Source of the DNA: Gnetum montanum
Taxonomy: Eukaryota > Streptophyta > Gnetopsida > Gnetales > Gnetaceae
Direction of reading: 5' to 3'
Length of the DNA stretch: 64,000 nucleotides
Assembly (NCBI GenBank): GCA_015680685.1
Contig: MNCI01012686.1
Span: 415,119 to 479,118 of the forward strand
Part shown: piece by piece, positions 23,232 to 35,784 of the stretch
Position numbering within the stretch: the first letter of the stretch is position 1
Layout of the letters: every line of letters begins with the position of its first letter
Translations under genes and position numbers: made by a program
Notes under the pieces: generated by a model
What the model was told of the DNA's origin: nothing
The model's database searches: none
What the model saw: the letters and a program-made list of their open reading frames with translations, nothing else

Positions 23232-24055
23232 TGATGGGATGCAATATCGCATGGGCCGTGATATTGCAGTCATCGTGATATCGCATCCCTCGCGATATCA
23301 CATATGCGATATCGCAGTGCGCCGTCATATCTATAAATAAGAGGCGGCTCTCTCTTGTTTCCTCATCCTAGGCTAGACAGTAGGGAAACTTTGGTAGATT
23401 GATCACTCTAGAGATAGAATATTTTCCATGTGCCTGTAGTAGGAGTCTTAAAGTGAACGGATCTTTATTCAAGCAAACATTGTACTTGAACACAAGTTTG
23501 TGTACAACAATAAAGACGAGCTTCTTAGATAAACCTTGTAGTGCATGGAATAGGCTAATTATGATTTTATTTATTGTTATTTATTATTTGTTATTTAAAT
23601 GTTTTCTTAGTCATTAAATCTCTCAACCCTTCTCTCCTAGTTAAGTGCCTCAGTACGACCGCTTCGAGCACGTGTATTACGCGTGGTGATCCTAGCAACG
23701 ATTAGCGTTTGGTAACCACGGTTGCATTGGTTCAAGGTGTGAACAAGAAGTGGGAACGGATGCTGACGCTAGGTTAATTTAGACTTAGTTAATTAGTTAA
23801 AGTTAGGAATTAGTTTCTTCACCCTTCACCTCAATAGCATAGGAGATAAAACACAAAAGGATATAAAAATCATATACCTCAGACTTACTTAACCATACAC
23901 CGTGACAAATACAAGTAAGTGTGGGAAGACAACGAATAATTAACCTTAAGTGTTCCATGAGATGTGTAGGCACTTAGTCTGTGGAGTTCGACTGGATCAC
24001 GCGTGTTATGCTCGTATTCGTATGGTTGAGTGTAGGGGTACCTCGCCACTCATTA
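23232..24055 (+). repeat. 3' LTR of element B
   Basis: 824 bp, TGATGGG...CTCATTA. GATATC-type palindromes are at 23245-23315 and TATAAATA at 23332-23339. It retains the U5 end (GAGTGTAGGGGTACCTCGCC) that the 5' copy has lost. Confidence 0.93.
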
Positions 24056-24060
24056 GTTAC

Positions 24061-25599
24061 ATAAGTTATTTTTTGCCATTTGCCTCTAAGAAGAACTAGA
24101 TCTCTGTTTATTTACAATTTCTTTAGATCTTTTATCACATCCTGAAATTAACGATAGATAAAGTATAATATGACTTAAGGGACATGATAAATAAAACTCA
24201 ATCACTAAATAAATCCTTAAGAAGCTTAAATAATGTCACATCCCAACCTTAGATAAATTTATAAAATTACCTAATGGACATGATTAAATCCACATATTTG
24301 ATACACAAAACTTAAAATCCATAATTAAATCATAGGAACACCTTAATTTATCCAAGTATGAAACTAATAAACCAATAAGTACACTTGAATAACATATAAA
24401 AAATAAATTACTAACCAAGTCAATGCAATGTTATACTAACATCTTAAGGACAAATCCTTAATGTATAAGTTACAGGAGATACATTAAATAACTAAATGGG
24501 TTATTTTACAAATCTATTACATGGTTTCAAAGATATATCAATACTTGAATCCTTTGATCACAAATCATCCTTAATCATCAACTCTGTTGTGCACTTCAAA
24601 CTAGCCACTGCATCACCACCTAGAAACTTCATCCAAGCCTTCTAATTAAGATTTACATAAAACACATACAAGAAGGATTAGAATATCTTGATAGTAGAAT
24701 AAACCATGTTGATGCCATCTAGAATGAGCTAGAAGATGAGGACCACACTACATATATTGCTAGATCCAATAGAAAATATTAATTAATTGAATTATTAATC
24801 TAAAATTAATCATTAATTAATATCATTAACATTACTATTAATGCCTACCGTTAAACCATGATTGTACTACCGGTGATATTCTCACGAGGTTTTGAGCATC
24901 AAACTTTAGAATAACTTGAAGGAAGGGGGGTTTTGGACCCCAAAAAATATGTATTAAATATAAAAATCCAAACACAAAAGTAGAGGAGTAACACAGAGAG
25001 GAGAAACTCCAAATCAACAGAAAGAAAAAGCTTAATAGTTTTAGTTATGTTTTTTCAAGTTTTCATCCTTATAACCAATCCTGAAAAACATCATCTCTTG
25101 GGTAGGAAATCAAACATTCCATGAAAATATTTAACATTAGTTGGAGGAGGAGGATGCCCCTTGTCAGTAAAATCGACATTATCAAAAGAAATTATCTTTA
25201 TATCTTGACCAATAGCTGCAAAAAAATTATTAGGAGTTAAAATGTTTTGAACATGCTATCCATTTTGAATATTTTACATGTAATCATCAATAGATAAAGT
25301 TCCTTGACGTTTTTTATTATGAGGTACCATTTGGAAATCATTTGAATCAACAACATGTTTCTATGAGATCTTAGGAATAAATATTTATTTTCCCTTAGTT
25401 ATTAAAGAATTCTATGCTACTAATTTGACTTGAAATTTTTTCGAAGATATATTTTGTTGAATAATAGTTAAAGAAAAGAGTTAACTAACTATTGAAACTC
25501 TAGTAGAAGAGATCATTGTAGGATCTACAACATTTGTATAAAAAAACTGTAGCTAGATCTACAACATTTGTAGAAGAAACCTTATTAGTGTGTGTAGTA
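24061..25599. other. AT-rich spacer between elements B and C
   Basis: No gene seen. The part from about 24930 onward may be the 3' continuation of the LINE ORF1 remnant on the minus strand, but it shows no motif I can name. Confidence 0.5.
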
Positions 25600-26340
25600 C
25601 CTTGTTGCTGATGTGCTTGCATAGCCATTTTTTACATCATAAAAGACATGAATAAAAAATATGATGCTCTCAATGACAATAGTGACATGAATTTGGAAGA
25701 TTATAATAAAACACCTTCTACACACAATCAATTCTGCTAGCATGCAGAAGAATTTCTTGCTTAAAGAGATAAAGATTCATCTCAACTATGTATCAAATTC
25801 TATAAAAACTACTAGTTGTAGCTAGGATTTGAAAATACTTGATTGGCCCAATTTGAGAAATAATATTCCTTTAAAATTTTTCAAAAATCAATAGAATATT
25901 TGATACTTTAGCAAAACAAGGAACCCTTTGAAATTTAGGAGATGCTAGATTAAAAAAGGGAGTCCACTTTTGAATAATTAATAAAGCATGATGATGATTG
26001 AAAACACTAATATGAAGGACCTTAGAAACCATCATCAGATCAATAAATTTTAGTAACAAAGATGATTTTGATAAGAAACATGCATGGATAACATCTAAAA
26101 GTCAATCTTTCCAGACAAGATTTAAATGACTTAAAAACTTGAGAAACAAGGTAAATAATCTAGAATCCACATAAAAACACACCTTGCATAAATTTTCTTA
26201 CTAATACATTCATATAAATCATCAGGAAATTCATAAAATGGGAAGGAAGTGGTGAATCCACTTGAAGGACCACTTACTGCATCTAGCAACATTACATGTA
26301 ATTCCAAATACATTTACTATAGAAATATCAAATCCATGCT
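25600..26340 (-). pseudogene. LINE-type ORF1 remnant (DUF4283-like domain with zinc knuckle)
   Basis: Read on the minus strand, an open piece at 25871-26059 contains NHHHALLIIQKWTPFFNL and PKFQRVPCFAKVSNI. After a stop it continues SQIGPIKYFQILATTSSFYRI, VEMNLYL and FYYNLPNSCHYCH. The order (W.P.F, P.W.....LP, ..IG, A.....VE.DL, YE.LP..C..C) is the pattern of plant L1 ORF1-like proteins with DUF4283 and a zinc knuckle, which bind LINE RNA. It is broken by several stops. No endonuclease or RT is attached here. It could instead be a host zinc-knuckle pseudogene. Confidence 0.5.
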
Positions 26341-26549
26341 TAGACATTAGAATAACTATAAGTTTGATATTAACTTAACTAGTTATAAAAAACTATTTGG
26401 TGTGATACCTCACCTATCTAGGCTAATCCTCTTGTAATGATAATGTTCAGCTATTTGGTAGAACCATCATATAATGTTAATTTCCAAGTGTTGGGTTATG
26501 TTATGGCTAGTATCAACCATATAGCTACCCTAAGGCCTTTGCTCCCACT

Positions 26550-27449
26550 TGATGAGTAGCAAGGTATCCCTACACTCAACCATACGAATACGAGCATTTC
26601 ACGCGTGATTTGATCAAACTCCATAGACGAGCTAGTGGTGGTATCTAGATAGTTACTCGTTGATCGTAGTTCACTATCTTTCCACCTGGACTAGTATTTG
26701 CTTTGCCACGTATGGTTTGGTCCAGAGTGAGGTGTATGATGTGTTCCTAAGCTAATGCTACTCCTCGGGGCGATGGAAAATAATCTTAGCTAAGCTAGGA
26801 GGAAAAGGGAGAGAGAGTTACGCTAAGAGGAAATAAGGGGAGAGAATCTAAACTAGCCTAAGTGTGATGAGCATCCATTCCTTAATCATCTGTACACATC
26901 TTGGACTTGGTGCACGACTACCATTGGGATTACCAAGCGCATGGCCTAGGTACGCTACTGGGATACCAAGTAGTCACACTTGAATGCTCATGATTAAGTT
27001 GTACTCATTCTGCATTTAAGGATTTTAGGGAGAAGAGATATTCACCACAAAAGTAATAAATAACAATAACAATTAAATAATTAAACTAAGTGAATGCTGC
27101 AATGATGAAGTAATCTCGATCTTTATTTCTAGTCATGTGCTTGTCCAAGTACGTCACACTCGAATAATAAAGGATGCTGTATAATTACAAGAAATAATTC
27201 TAACTCTAAGAAGGAAAAATTGCAAGAGTTTGGGTAAGGGACTAAGAACTAATACCAAAACCAAGTGTGCCACCTCTTATTTATAGGCTCACACGGGAAC
27301 CGCGATATCATGACCACGATATTGCATATGCAATATCACAGCTACAATATCGGGGGGTCTGATATTGGGACCTATCAGACTTGGTATCTTGTATTAGGGT
27401 TTTGATAATAGGGGTTTGATAACAGGACTTGACAGACCATGGCTCATCA
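26550..27449 (-). repeat. 3' LTR of element C
   Basis: 900 bp, TGATGAG...CTCATCA as read on the plus strand (an inverted terminal heptamer). The reversed TATA box is at 27278-27285, with GATATC repeats beyond it at 27300-27370. Confidence 0.93.
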
Positions 27450-27485
27450 TACCCCCATGACTGAATAACAACTTATCCTTAAGTC
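27450..27485 (-). promoter_or_regulatory. Polypurine tract of element C
   Basis: Directly inside the 3' LTR, the minus strand reads AGTCATGGGGGTA against the LTR start. It is preceded by ACTTAAGGATAAGTTG, the counterpart of the CTTGAGGATGAGTTT seen in elements A and E. Confidence 0.85.
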
Positions 27486-27559
27486 AAAGAAAGTGAGGAA
27501 CAAGTTCAATTGATTACACAGTGGATAGGGATGGGATTATTGACTGACTAGAAATTTAT

Positions 27560-28050
27560 TCATGCCGCAGTGGAGAATTAAACAAAATTTGAACATAGAC
27601 ACAAAAGACAAAACTTGTGGAACTCATGGGGTTCTCGGTAGTGGTGGCTCCTCCATGGATGCCTCTCCTTTGTCTTGCACGATTAGGCTTATGAGATTAA
27701 TACTGTTGAAGAAGTGCTTGACATTTCTCCTCTTCTATCCAAGGATTATGAGCTGTCCATGCTGATGTTCCAATGTTTGATGGAGTTGGCACTTTCCATG
27801 GTCACGGGAGTTGCAGAAACACTTGATTGACCTTGACATGTTATGCTGCAAATAGCTGCCATTCCTCTTCATAGCCTCGGGCCCTGACCTCTCCATCTTT
27901 TTCTTAGATAGATTATGTAGTAACATGAGTTCCATGATGGATGCTGAATGATTGTGCCTCCTTCTTTGCATGAGGTCCTTGGCCTCTGCCTCCCCCTAGT
28001 CGTTCGGTTGCACCTTGAGAAGGTCCTCCTTGTTTTCCTCTTTTAGGGGC
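27560..28050 (-). pseudogene. ORF3 end-fragments in element C (internal deletion)
   Basis: From 28050 the minus strand opens MAPKRGKQGGPSQGATERLG, similar to the ORF3 start in element E (MALRLKHPQEGGPSQ). Soon after it reads EEEWQLFAA, VNQVFLQLP and PWKVPTPSNI. This parallels the C-terminal ORF3 of element A (EERRQFAAWYV, NKMFPQLP, WDVLSPSHI). The middle of the protein, including most of the coiled coil, is missing. Element C therefore derives from an ancestor with ORF3. Confidence 0.55.
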
Positions 28051-29507
28051 CATCTATAATCACACAAAGATCAATTGTTAGTAAGGTTATTGAAAAATTT
28101 TAATGATTTCATACCTTACTCATTGCCTTTAATAAATGTTAAATTCTTTGCTTAGTGTGATTTTAGAGTTAGAAAATTTTTTCAAGGAAGTTGCCCTAAA
28201 AGTTTAATGTTGGACTTGGTTTGTTTAGGTGACACATAGAAGGACCTAGTTTTGAGGAACATTTGATAAAATGATGACAAAGGAAAGAATATATTTGGCA
28301 ATGAAGTACTCAGAGGGTATAAGATGAAGTGGTGGTGTGCAACAAGTACAAATTACAAAAGTCATACAAGTGGGTCCTCCCCAAAGCAGGTTCCAACCTG
28401 TAATGCCCTTGCATAACCACACCTTAAAATGTCCATAGGCACTAGAAGGGTTAAATGTAATCCACACAAGTTTCACAAAACACACATGTAGATACCATCA
28501 TAATGAGGTATGAATTCAATGCTATACAAGACACAAGTCACAAATACATGAACAACAAGATGAGGCGAATTGTAGAAGGGATTGCAGAGATTGGGACATG
28601 AGGTAACTGACTTAGGGCACAATGAATTCTTAGTGTAAGGCATAATTAATGTGTCATTAACCTATTGCTCAAAAATCAGGACCAAGTTCATTCCTCTGAT
28701 CAGTGACATCGTATTGTTTCATCCCAATGATAGACAACAATAAGAGCACCATGACAGCAAGGTGTATGATCACTTGGCATTTTGTTCAAGGGAGGAGTGA
28801 TTCGAAATTACTTTGTGGCACTTTGATCTTGATCTTTTTTTTGTTTCTTTTTTTTTCTTTGTATGGTCGCTTTGGCACACTCTTCTTACTCTCTTTTTTC
28901 ATCATCATTCATGATCATCATTTTTTTTGGAATGCTTAATGTAGAGAAGCTGCCTACCTTCAGGCATGGGTGCATGTCTTTCCAATGGGACCCCCCCCAA
29001 TAACATTGGTTTTCCTTGATTGAGTGTCTTTTGATTACTCTTACTCCCATTTTTCATTAGATCTACAAGGATCTTAGTATAACCAAGCTGCATGATAGCT
29101 CCTACAGATGTTACCAAAGAGAATCCACAAGTCCCCTTGATGTCACACCCTAGCCATTCCCACTTAGTCCATCCTTCTTTGCTCTAGGTATGATAACACA
29201 AGGTTACTTTAAGTTCTAATGATTAAGAATATCATTGTACCCAGGGTAGAACCTCTTATTAATATAATGGGTGGATGGATGTTGTGGGCTCGTTGTTCAA
29301 ATAATTAATCACTTGAGACTTGGTAGCATAGAACAACACCTCAACCAACAAGCCACATGAGTGTTTTATTTGTAGATGAGATTACTCATAAAAAGATAAA
29401 AAGATGAAAAAATAAATGAAAAGATAAAACAACAAATTGAAAGATGAAAAAATGGAAAAAAAATTGTAAAATTCAAAGAAAAGGAAAAATATTTATCAAT
29501 CCTACTT
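28051..29507 (-). other. Non-coding region of element C
   Basis: Reversed copies of blocks seen in element A: GGGTCCTCCCCAAAGCAGG at 28373, GCATGTCTTTCCAATGGGAC near 28972 (element A 10147), and ATTAGATCTACAAGGATC near 29057 (element A near 10000). An A-rich stretch (29385-29490) matches the pyrimidine-rich zone after pol in element A. No gene found. Confidence 0.6.
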
Positions 29508-31773
29508 GTTAGAATGGAGGATGCCCCCCACAACTAAATGGTTGAGCATAGCTAGGATTAATAAATGAAAGTTTGGGATCCTTGCATGTTGGAAATATTG
29601 AGACCCAGTCATACTTACCTCATTGGGGTTTACACACTTGATTAGAGTTGACATAGTGGTGCAAGTTATAAGATGTGGTTAATTTATAAGGAGTTGACCC
29701 ACTATGGTACTTGCAACCGTAAGATGGTATGCAAGGATCAATATGTCTCCCCATGTGGTTATATTCATTGGGCATAGTTGTTGGAGTATTGAGTGGTGGC
29801 GCTGATAAGGTAACATGAGGCATTGGGTTTGAATAGGAAGATGCACCACAGTGTTGGACTTGTGTTGAGTTGGCGAATGCAGTGGTTTCTGAATTGTGGT
29901 GTCCCTTTCTATGGTCATGTCTAAAGAAGAGATGCCTATGATGTCGTGGAGGATTTGCATTGCTATTGATAGTAAAAGCACAAGTAACATTTGTGGGTTG
30001 ATGTTGTGATGCAAATCCCTTGGGAATAATTGGTGGTGATGTAGAAGGAGGTAAAGGATGAGAATGTTGGAATTGAGGAGAAGTGTAAGGTACCCAAGGT
30101 GGTGGTCCTGTTGGAAAGGATATGGTTTGATGGTATTGAGGAGAATGATGATAATATGGTGAGATAGAGTATGTTAACCTAGTTGGGGAAACATGATGTT
30201 GAACTTGATAGACACTTAGGTTCGGATGTTATGAAGGGTATAACTAGTTTGGGGGTGGCCTCCCCCATGACTAGGATTGTTACCACTGTGATCGAACACA
30301 GTATCTCTGTATGAACTTTGGATGTAACACTCTTCCCCAATGCTCCTGTAAATGTGACAAGATTCGACATTGGCCCTTGGGGTGATTGTATAGGCAAATT
30401 TTGCATTGATACGTATGATTGGCAGTTGAGCTCTTATTTTTTTCAACCCTTCTTTCTGATTGTCTAAGGGTATTTTGTCCTACTTCTTGGTTCGTCATGA
30501 TTCTACCTATAGTAATGTTGGCATATTCTCTGCATTTTTTATGCATCCATTCCATCATCTTATTGATATTTGCCTCAATTTCATCCAATGATTGTAGTGT
30601 TGGCAAAGATGGTTCCACTTCCTTGAGGTGAGTTGATTTCTCCTTTTTATTATCATGGGTCCCTGTTGATTTAAGGTTTTGGGCCTATTGAGATTTTTCA
30701 ATATTCTCCCATCTAGCCATTTCTCCTTTTTCTTTTGCTACCTGCTTAATAAGCTCTTGGAATTGATGGGTTTGTAGTTCATATAGTTGACTCTGGGCAT
30801 ACATCCCTAAGGTTTCCCTTGTTTCATTACGGAGCCCATCAATAATGTGGTACATTAGCCTTTCCTTGGAGAACTCATGGCCTAGGAAATTGTTTAACAA
30901 TTCATAATATCTTTCTAAGGCCATGTCCAAGGGTTCATGTTGTGCTTGTTTCCACTCTTGGATTTGTCTCCTCAAGGTTGATACTCTTGCATATGTTTGA
31001 TATCATTTAGTAAAGAGTTCTACCATTGTTGGCCAACGTCAGATTGATTTTGGTTTTAACAACCTATACCATACTATTTCTTAGCCAACGAGTATCATAG
31101 GAAAGAGCTTAAGTTTTTTCCATCCATTATCAATGTTGTTCCACACACAGGCATCATGGAAGGCTTGTAGATGATGTCGCGGATCTAAATCATAGCCTTC
31201 TAAAAACTTGGGAAAGTTGTTTAAATCAAGCCTAGGTAGATGGCTTTTCTTGTGATGCCTGCGGGATATTCAAACAGCGTCTTATATATGCATTAGGTTC
31301 TTAGTGGCTAGTAGGGGTTCATCATTACTAAGTAGGTTATGAGTTTGTGAGTTGGGATGATGTTGTCTTTGTTCATGTTGGTGTTCCTGATTTTGCTTGT
31401 GGGTTTGATTTCTATTTCTACGCTGACTCGTAGAGAGATGATCATCCATGTCACGACTTGACATTGAAGGAGCAGAGGAAGAGAAAGAGCTGGAAGACTC
31501 ATCATGACTTTGGTAAGTCCCCCAATCATCCTTGGATAAATTTTTGTTCATTATTGAGAAGGTCCTAGGCCTTACGGGCCCCCTCGTTCTATGGGATGTC
31601 CCATCCTCTCTAGAGGTGTTAGAGTTGGATGACAAGAGTCCTTGAGTATCGTTGGGGTGTCTATGAACATATTAAACTCTTGCATAAGATTGAGTACTCC
31701 AAACTTCTTTGTTGGTTCTCCAATGAATTGCCTCATTAGATATTTCATTATCACTATCTTGTGAAAGAGACAT
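29508..31773 (-). pseudogene. gag: gag pseudogene of element C, one frame with stops only
   Basis: The ATG at 31773 opens MSLSQDSDNEISNEAIHWRT. One frame then runs to about 29508, roughly 755 codons. It is interrupted by around ten in-frame stops, and the open pieces at 31635, 30975, 30618 and 29823 all share this phase. There is a Ser/Arg/His-rich N-terminal part, then the gag domain at about 31230-30685 (LEGYDLDPRHHLQAFHDAC, KLKLFP, ALERYYELLNNFLGHE). The zinc knuckle is at 30405-30367 (CKICLYNHPKGQC, CX2CX3HX4C) and a long Pro/His/Ser-rich tail follows. The tail ends at a purine-rich GTGGGGGGC. Loss by nonsense change without net frameshift suggests slow decay by base substitution. Confidence 0.85.
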
Positions 31774-31897
31774 TGTTGTGAATTTTTGTGTGATTTATTT
31801 GCAATTACTTACTTCTTTTTTTTTCCCTGAAAGATGTATTGTTAATACTTGTTACAACTATCTTGTATGATGTAACTAATCTAAATAACTAGCACCA

Positions 31898-31915
31898 TCC
31901 TTGGTAATTGTGCCA
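31898..31915 (-). promoter_or_regulatory. Primer-binding site of element C (Asp-tRNA type)
   Basis: The minus strand reads TGGCACAATTACCAAGGA one base inside the 5' LTR. It has six differences from the remembered Asp-tRNA complement, five of them G-to-A. Confidence 0.78.
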
Positions 31916-31916
31916 A

Positions 31917-32884
31917 TGATGAGTGGCGAGGTACCCCTACACTCAACCATACAAATACAGGCATTTCACGCATGATCCGATCGAACTCCATAGATGGGCT
32001 AGTTATGGTATCTAGATAGTTACTCATTGATCATAGTTCACTATCTTCCCACCTAGACTAGTATTTTCTTTTTCACGTATGGTTTAGTCCAAAGTGAGGT
32101 GTATGATGTGTTCCTAAACTAATGCTACTACTCGAGGTGATGGAAAATAATCTTAGCTAAGCTAGGAGTAAAAGGGAGAGAGAGTTATGCTAAGAGGAAA
32201 TAGGGGGAGAGAATCTAAACTAGCCTAAGTGCGATGAGAATCTGTTCCTTAATCATTTGTACACATCTTGGACCTTGTGCATGACTACCACTGGGATTAC
32301 CAAGCACATGGCCTAGGTATGTTACTAGGATACCAAGTAGTCACACTTGAATGCTCGTGATTAAGTCGTACTCATTTGGCATTTAAGGAGTTTAGGGAGA
32401 AGAGATATTAACTACAAAAGTAATAAATAGCAATAACAATTAAATAATTAAACTAAGTGAATGCTGTAATGATGAAGTAATCTTGATCTTTATTTCTGGT
32501 CATGTGCGTGTCCAAGTGCATCACACTCGAATAAAGGATGCTGTACAATTATAATCATCACACTGCAGGCATGCACTGAGAAATAATTCTAACTCTAAGA
32601 AGAAAAAACTACAAGAGTTTGGATAAGGGACTAAGAACTAATACCAAAACCAAGTGCACCACCTCTTATTTATAGGCTCACATGGGAATCGCGATATTGT
32701 GTACGCGATATCGCTTGCAGGCTGCGATATTGCGTATGTGATATCATGGCTGCGATATCGGGGGTCCAATAATGGGGGTCTGATATCGGGACCTGTCAGA
32801 CTTGGTATCTTGTGTTAGGGTTCTGATAAAAGGGGTCCGATAATAGGGGTTTGATAACAGGACCTGACAGACCATGACTCATCA
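31917..32884 (-). repeat. 5' LTR of element C
   Basis: 968 bp, TGATGAG...CTCATCA on the plus strand. The reversed TATA box is near 32668-32675. GATATC/GCGATATCG units lie at 32690-32790. It is 68 bp longer than its partner, partly from extra repeat units around the palindromes. Confidence 0.93.
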
Positions 32885-32889
32885 CCACT

Positions 32890-34500
32890 ATCATTGAAAA
32901 CTTGATCTAATAGTAACTACATGAGAATCACTAGGCACATGGATCAAGTAGTGTAATGTACCCTTCATAATATTGGACCATTGCCTAACTAGCCATGTTC
33001 ATATTAGTTTCTTATTGTAGATCATGTGTTAATGAAAGACTACTGATATTGACTATAATGCCCTTAGTTTTAAGGCCAAATCAACCTTAATGACCAACTA
33101 GCCAATGGCAGTGGCCTAATTGGTCATTTTCCTAGCTTTCCAACATGCCAAAAACTTCCATACATGCTTAAAATGTTTGCTAGCCATTGTTGCTGACAAT
33201 GTCATTTTTGCTAGATGTTACCATTGCTGTGTTGTGCTAAGAAATGTAGGTAAATTTTATTTCAACTTTCATCATGAGTTAGCTTGCGACATGTAGAGAT
33301 GTCATTGTTCTCACCGTTGTCACCATGAAAAGGAAATGTCATAGGAGAAAGTAAATGTAAAACAATTTCAATCTCATTGAGGTAGATAGAATAGTGATAT
33401 GTACTTCTAATATTATGTAAAAGGTTGAAGGTTGAAGTATTTTTATCTATTTTTACCTATTGGTATGAACATATGCTTGTACTTGATATGTTGGTTACCC
33501 AAGTAAATGTCCTAGGTATACTTGATCTTTTTGGCAAAAAAAAAAAGCATATACTTAGAATTTTTTACAAGGCCAGGTCTTCATGATGACCTATGGTGTA
33601 TGCATGATTCCTGCTATTATGCATGGGAGTTAAGGCATGATGGAGACACTTTCGTAGAACTTAGGAACTTGCAAGTATAGGTAATGATGGTCATAAAATA
33701 TGAATGAATTGGCATAATTGATATGCATTGAAGTTAAGACAAAACATAGAAGATTCCCTCAATCGTAAATGCAAAAAATTTTTTATGTAGATGAGGTTTC
33801 TACATCTAAATGCTAAGTTGGACAACACCACTTGAGTTCATCACGTGCATAAAGAAAAGAAACATCTTTGAAACACATTAAACTTGACCAAATATGATAA
33901 AATCCACCTTTGTTATTTCCAACCTAGCTTTTTAGCATTTGCTACTGCTTGGTAGATCACACACATAAACTATTATTTAGATGAGCTCTTTTTCTCTAGA
34001 TACTAAGTTGGAAAAAAACTTGTAGTTCCTTAGTGCTTTAAAAAGTGAAAGTCAAATCAAGATCTCATTTTATCAAATAGCTTGCTTCTCTATTTTGTGA
34101 AAGCTCTTGCATAACTTTCTTACATATTTGTGATTACATCTTACATCTATGAAAAATCGATTCCTTCCAACTTACTTCTTGAAAAATATCAATTTAAATG
34201 AGAAATTAGCTTCTAAGCTTAAAACTTCCAATAAATACTTCACTAGCCCAAGTACACTTAAAATTATAAAATTGAAATTAAAATTTTATTATGTTTGTGG
34301 ATATTCTATATCTATTAATTATGTTGTATTTATGCATAATAAAAATTGAGACTTGTATTATGTAATGGTGCTTGGGTAGATCCTTTACATGTATCTGACA
34401 TTAGAAATTGAGCATACATCATATCATTAATACTATAGGAAAGAAAAAGTCTAGAGATAGTAAAAAAAATAAGAAAAAATTATAGCTTTTTAAAAAAGAA
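32890..34500. other. Spacer with no recognisable gene
   Basis: AT-rich unique-looking sequence with a poly-A run at 33537-33547. No protein-like frame or repeat end is visible. Confidence 0.6.
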
Positions 34501-34529
34501 ATTAATACTATAATAGAGAACTAATTTTT

Positions 34530-35780
34530 AAAACTTAAAAGAAACATTGGTGATATCATTGTTAGAGTTAAGCAAGGCTGTTCTCTTTCACTAACTCTCT
34601 TTGATATCTTTATTGATGAAATGCAGGAATGGTTGTGCAACAAGCAAGATAGTTATGCTATCAAAATTGGATCTTGAGTAGTAAATCTTCTTTTATATGT
34701 AGATGATGCTACCTTCATCTCCACTACTACAAAAGGTATACAAAATATGTTGCAAATTTAGAAAATTGTTGTCACTCATTTGGTCTTTAAGTGAATGTGA
34801 ATAAAAAAAAAATAATGATTTGGGGTACAAGAAATACATGTTATAACTTCTATTTTAAAGGTACTAACTTGAAAATAGTAGATTCCTTTAAGTATTTGGA
34901 TCCTATTTATATGGACAATTATATATGGGGGAAGTGCATCATAAAAAGAATAGTAGGAGGTTTCAAGGCTTTATATTATTTCAAAAAAAAGTGCAAGAAT
35001 TTAGGACTTTGGATTTGGAAGGTAAGAAAATAAGATTTTTAGACTATTATCTATACTATTATATTGTATGAATGTATTGTTTGGGGATCTAAAATTAGTG
35101 CCACACTTTGAAAAAATATTGAAAGAATATAAAATGTTTTTTCTTCATGATGAGTTAAAGATGAAGATTAAACACCTTATTTAATTTGGTTATGTGAATG
35201 TGATTTATTACCTTTAGAAGTAGAAACCTTGTGCCAATTCATTACATACATTCATAGCTTGCATATCTTAAGGTAAGAAAAATTCTTGAAAGTAGTTATT
35301 AAGGATTTGCAAGACCATAGTTGGTAGTTTTAAGGGATGCAACAATTGAGAAAATGGAATATCTCATAAGAGGAATTGCATCAAGATCCTAAGCATATTT
35401 GCCAAGTAGTCAAGCATATGGTTTTCATATAGATGTAGTATAATGTAGAAGGCAAGGGTCCATTTTATTTATATCATATTAGATATAATAAACTAGATAC
35501 ATAAGGTAGTTATCTTTTAGCTACTCTTTCAATCAAGAATCGAAAGGCTATCAACAAACTTTGTTTAAGTTTTTATCATTTTAGAATTGAAAGTGAAAGA
35601 TGAATTCAGCTTCCTTGATAAAAGAACATTTGTAGGTTGTACATGTTAAGAGTCCTTAAACATGAGTTACATGTGTTTCTTTCTTATGTTCTGACTATCC
35701 AGTTGAGCAATGTAAGGATATTACAACAAAAAAATTGTATGATTTATTTTTACTACCCCCATTTATGCTTGGTTAATTTG
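34530..35780 (+). pseudogene. LINE reverse transcriptase remnant (C-terminal half of ORF2)
   Basis: Frames read VKQGCSLSLTLFDIFIDEM, the non-LTR RT block usually GxxQGxxLSPxLF. They then give LLLYVDDATFIS, the catalytic YxDD box at about 34690-34720. MIWGTRNT, then LKIVDSFKYLDPIY and GKCIIKRIVGGFKALYYF follow (34810-35000), then YECIVWGSK and ERIQ. A Cys-containing tail (CRLYML, HVFLSYV) near 35625-35690 may be the worn C-terminal zinc motif. The endonuclease and early RT are absent, so the copy is 5'-truncated, as LINE insertions usually are. Many stops. Its 3' part is interrupted by the LTR insertion at 35785. Confidence 0.75.
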
Positions 35781-35784
35781 TAGA

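Larger units (their letters stand above)
17095..24055 (+). mobile_element. Element B: gag-protease LTR element lacking RT and integrase
   Basis: 6961 bp flanked by GTTAC at 17090-17094 and 24056-24060. It has LTRs of the same family as element A, an Asp-type PBS, gag, protease and a 3' non-coding region with the family's conserved blocks and PPT. Between the protease (ends 21157) and the 3' LTR (23232) I find no RT, RNase H or integrase motif. The plan fits non-autonomous elements that keep gag (the TR-GAG type). It would have needed RT and integrase from another element. Confidence 0.88.
26550..32884 (-). mobile_element. Element C: gag-only LTR element with exact boundaries
   Basis: 6335 bp with CCACT at 26545-26549 and 32885-32889. 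On the minus strand it has a 5' LTR (32884-31917), an Asp-type PBS, gag (31773-29508), a non-coding region with ORF3 fragments, a PPT and a 3' LTR (27449-26550). It has neither a protease nor RT, RNase H or integrase. LTR ends, PBS, gag and 3' blocks match elements A and B. This is the most reduced member of the series in the window. Confidence 0.92.
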
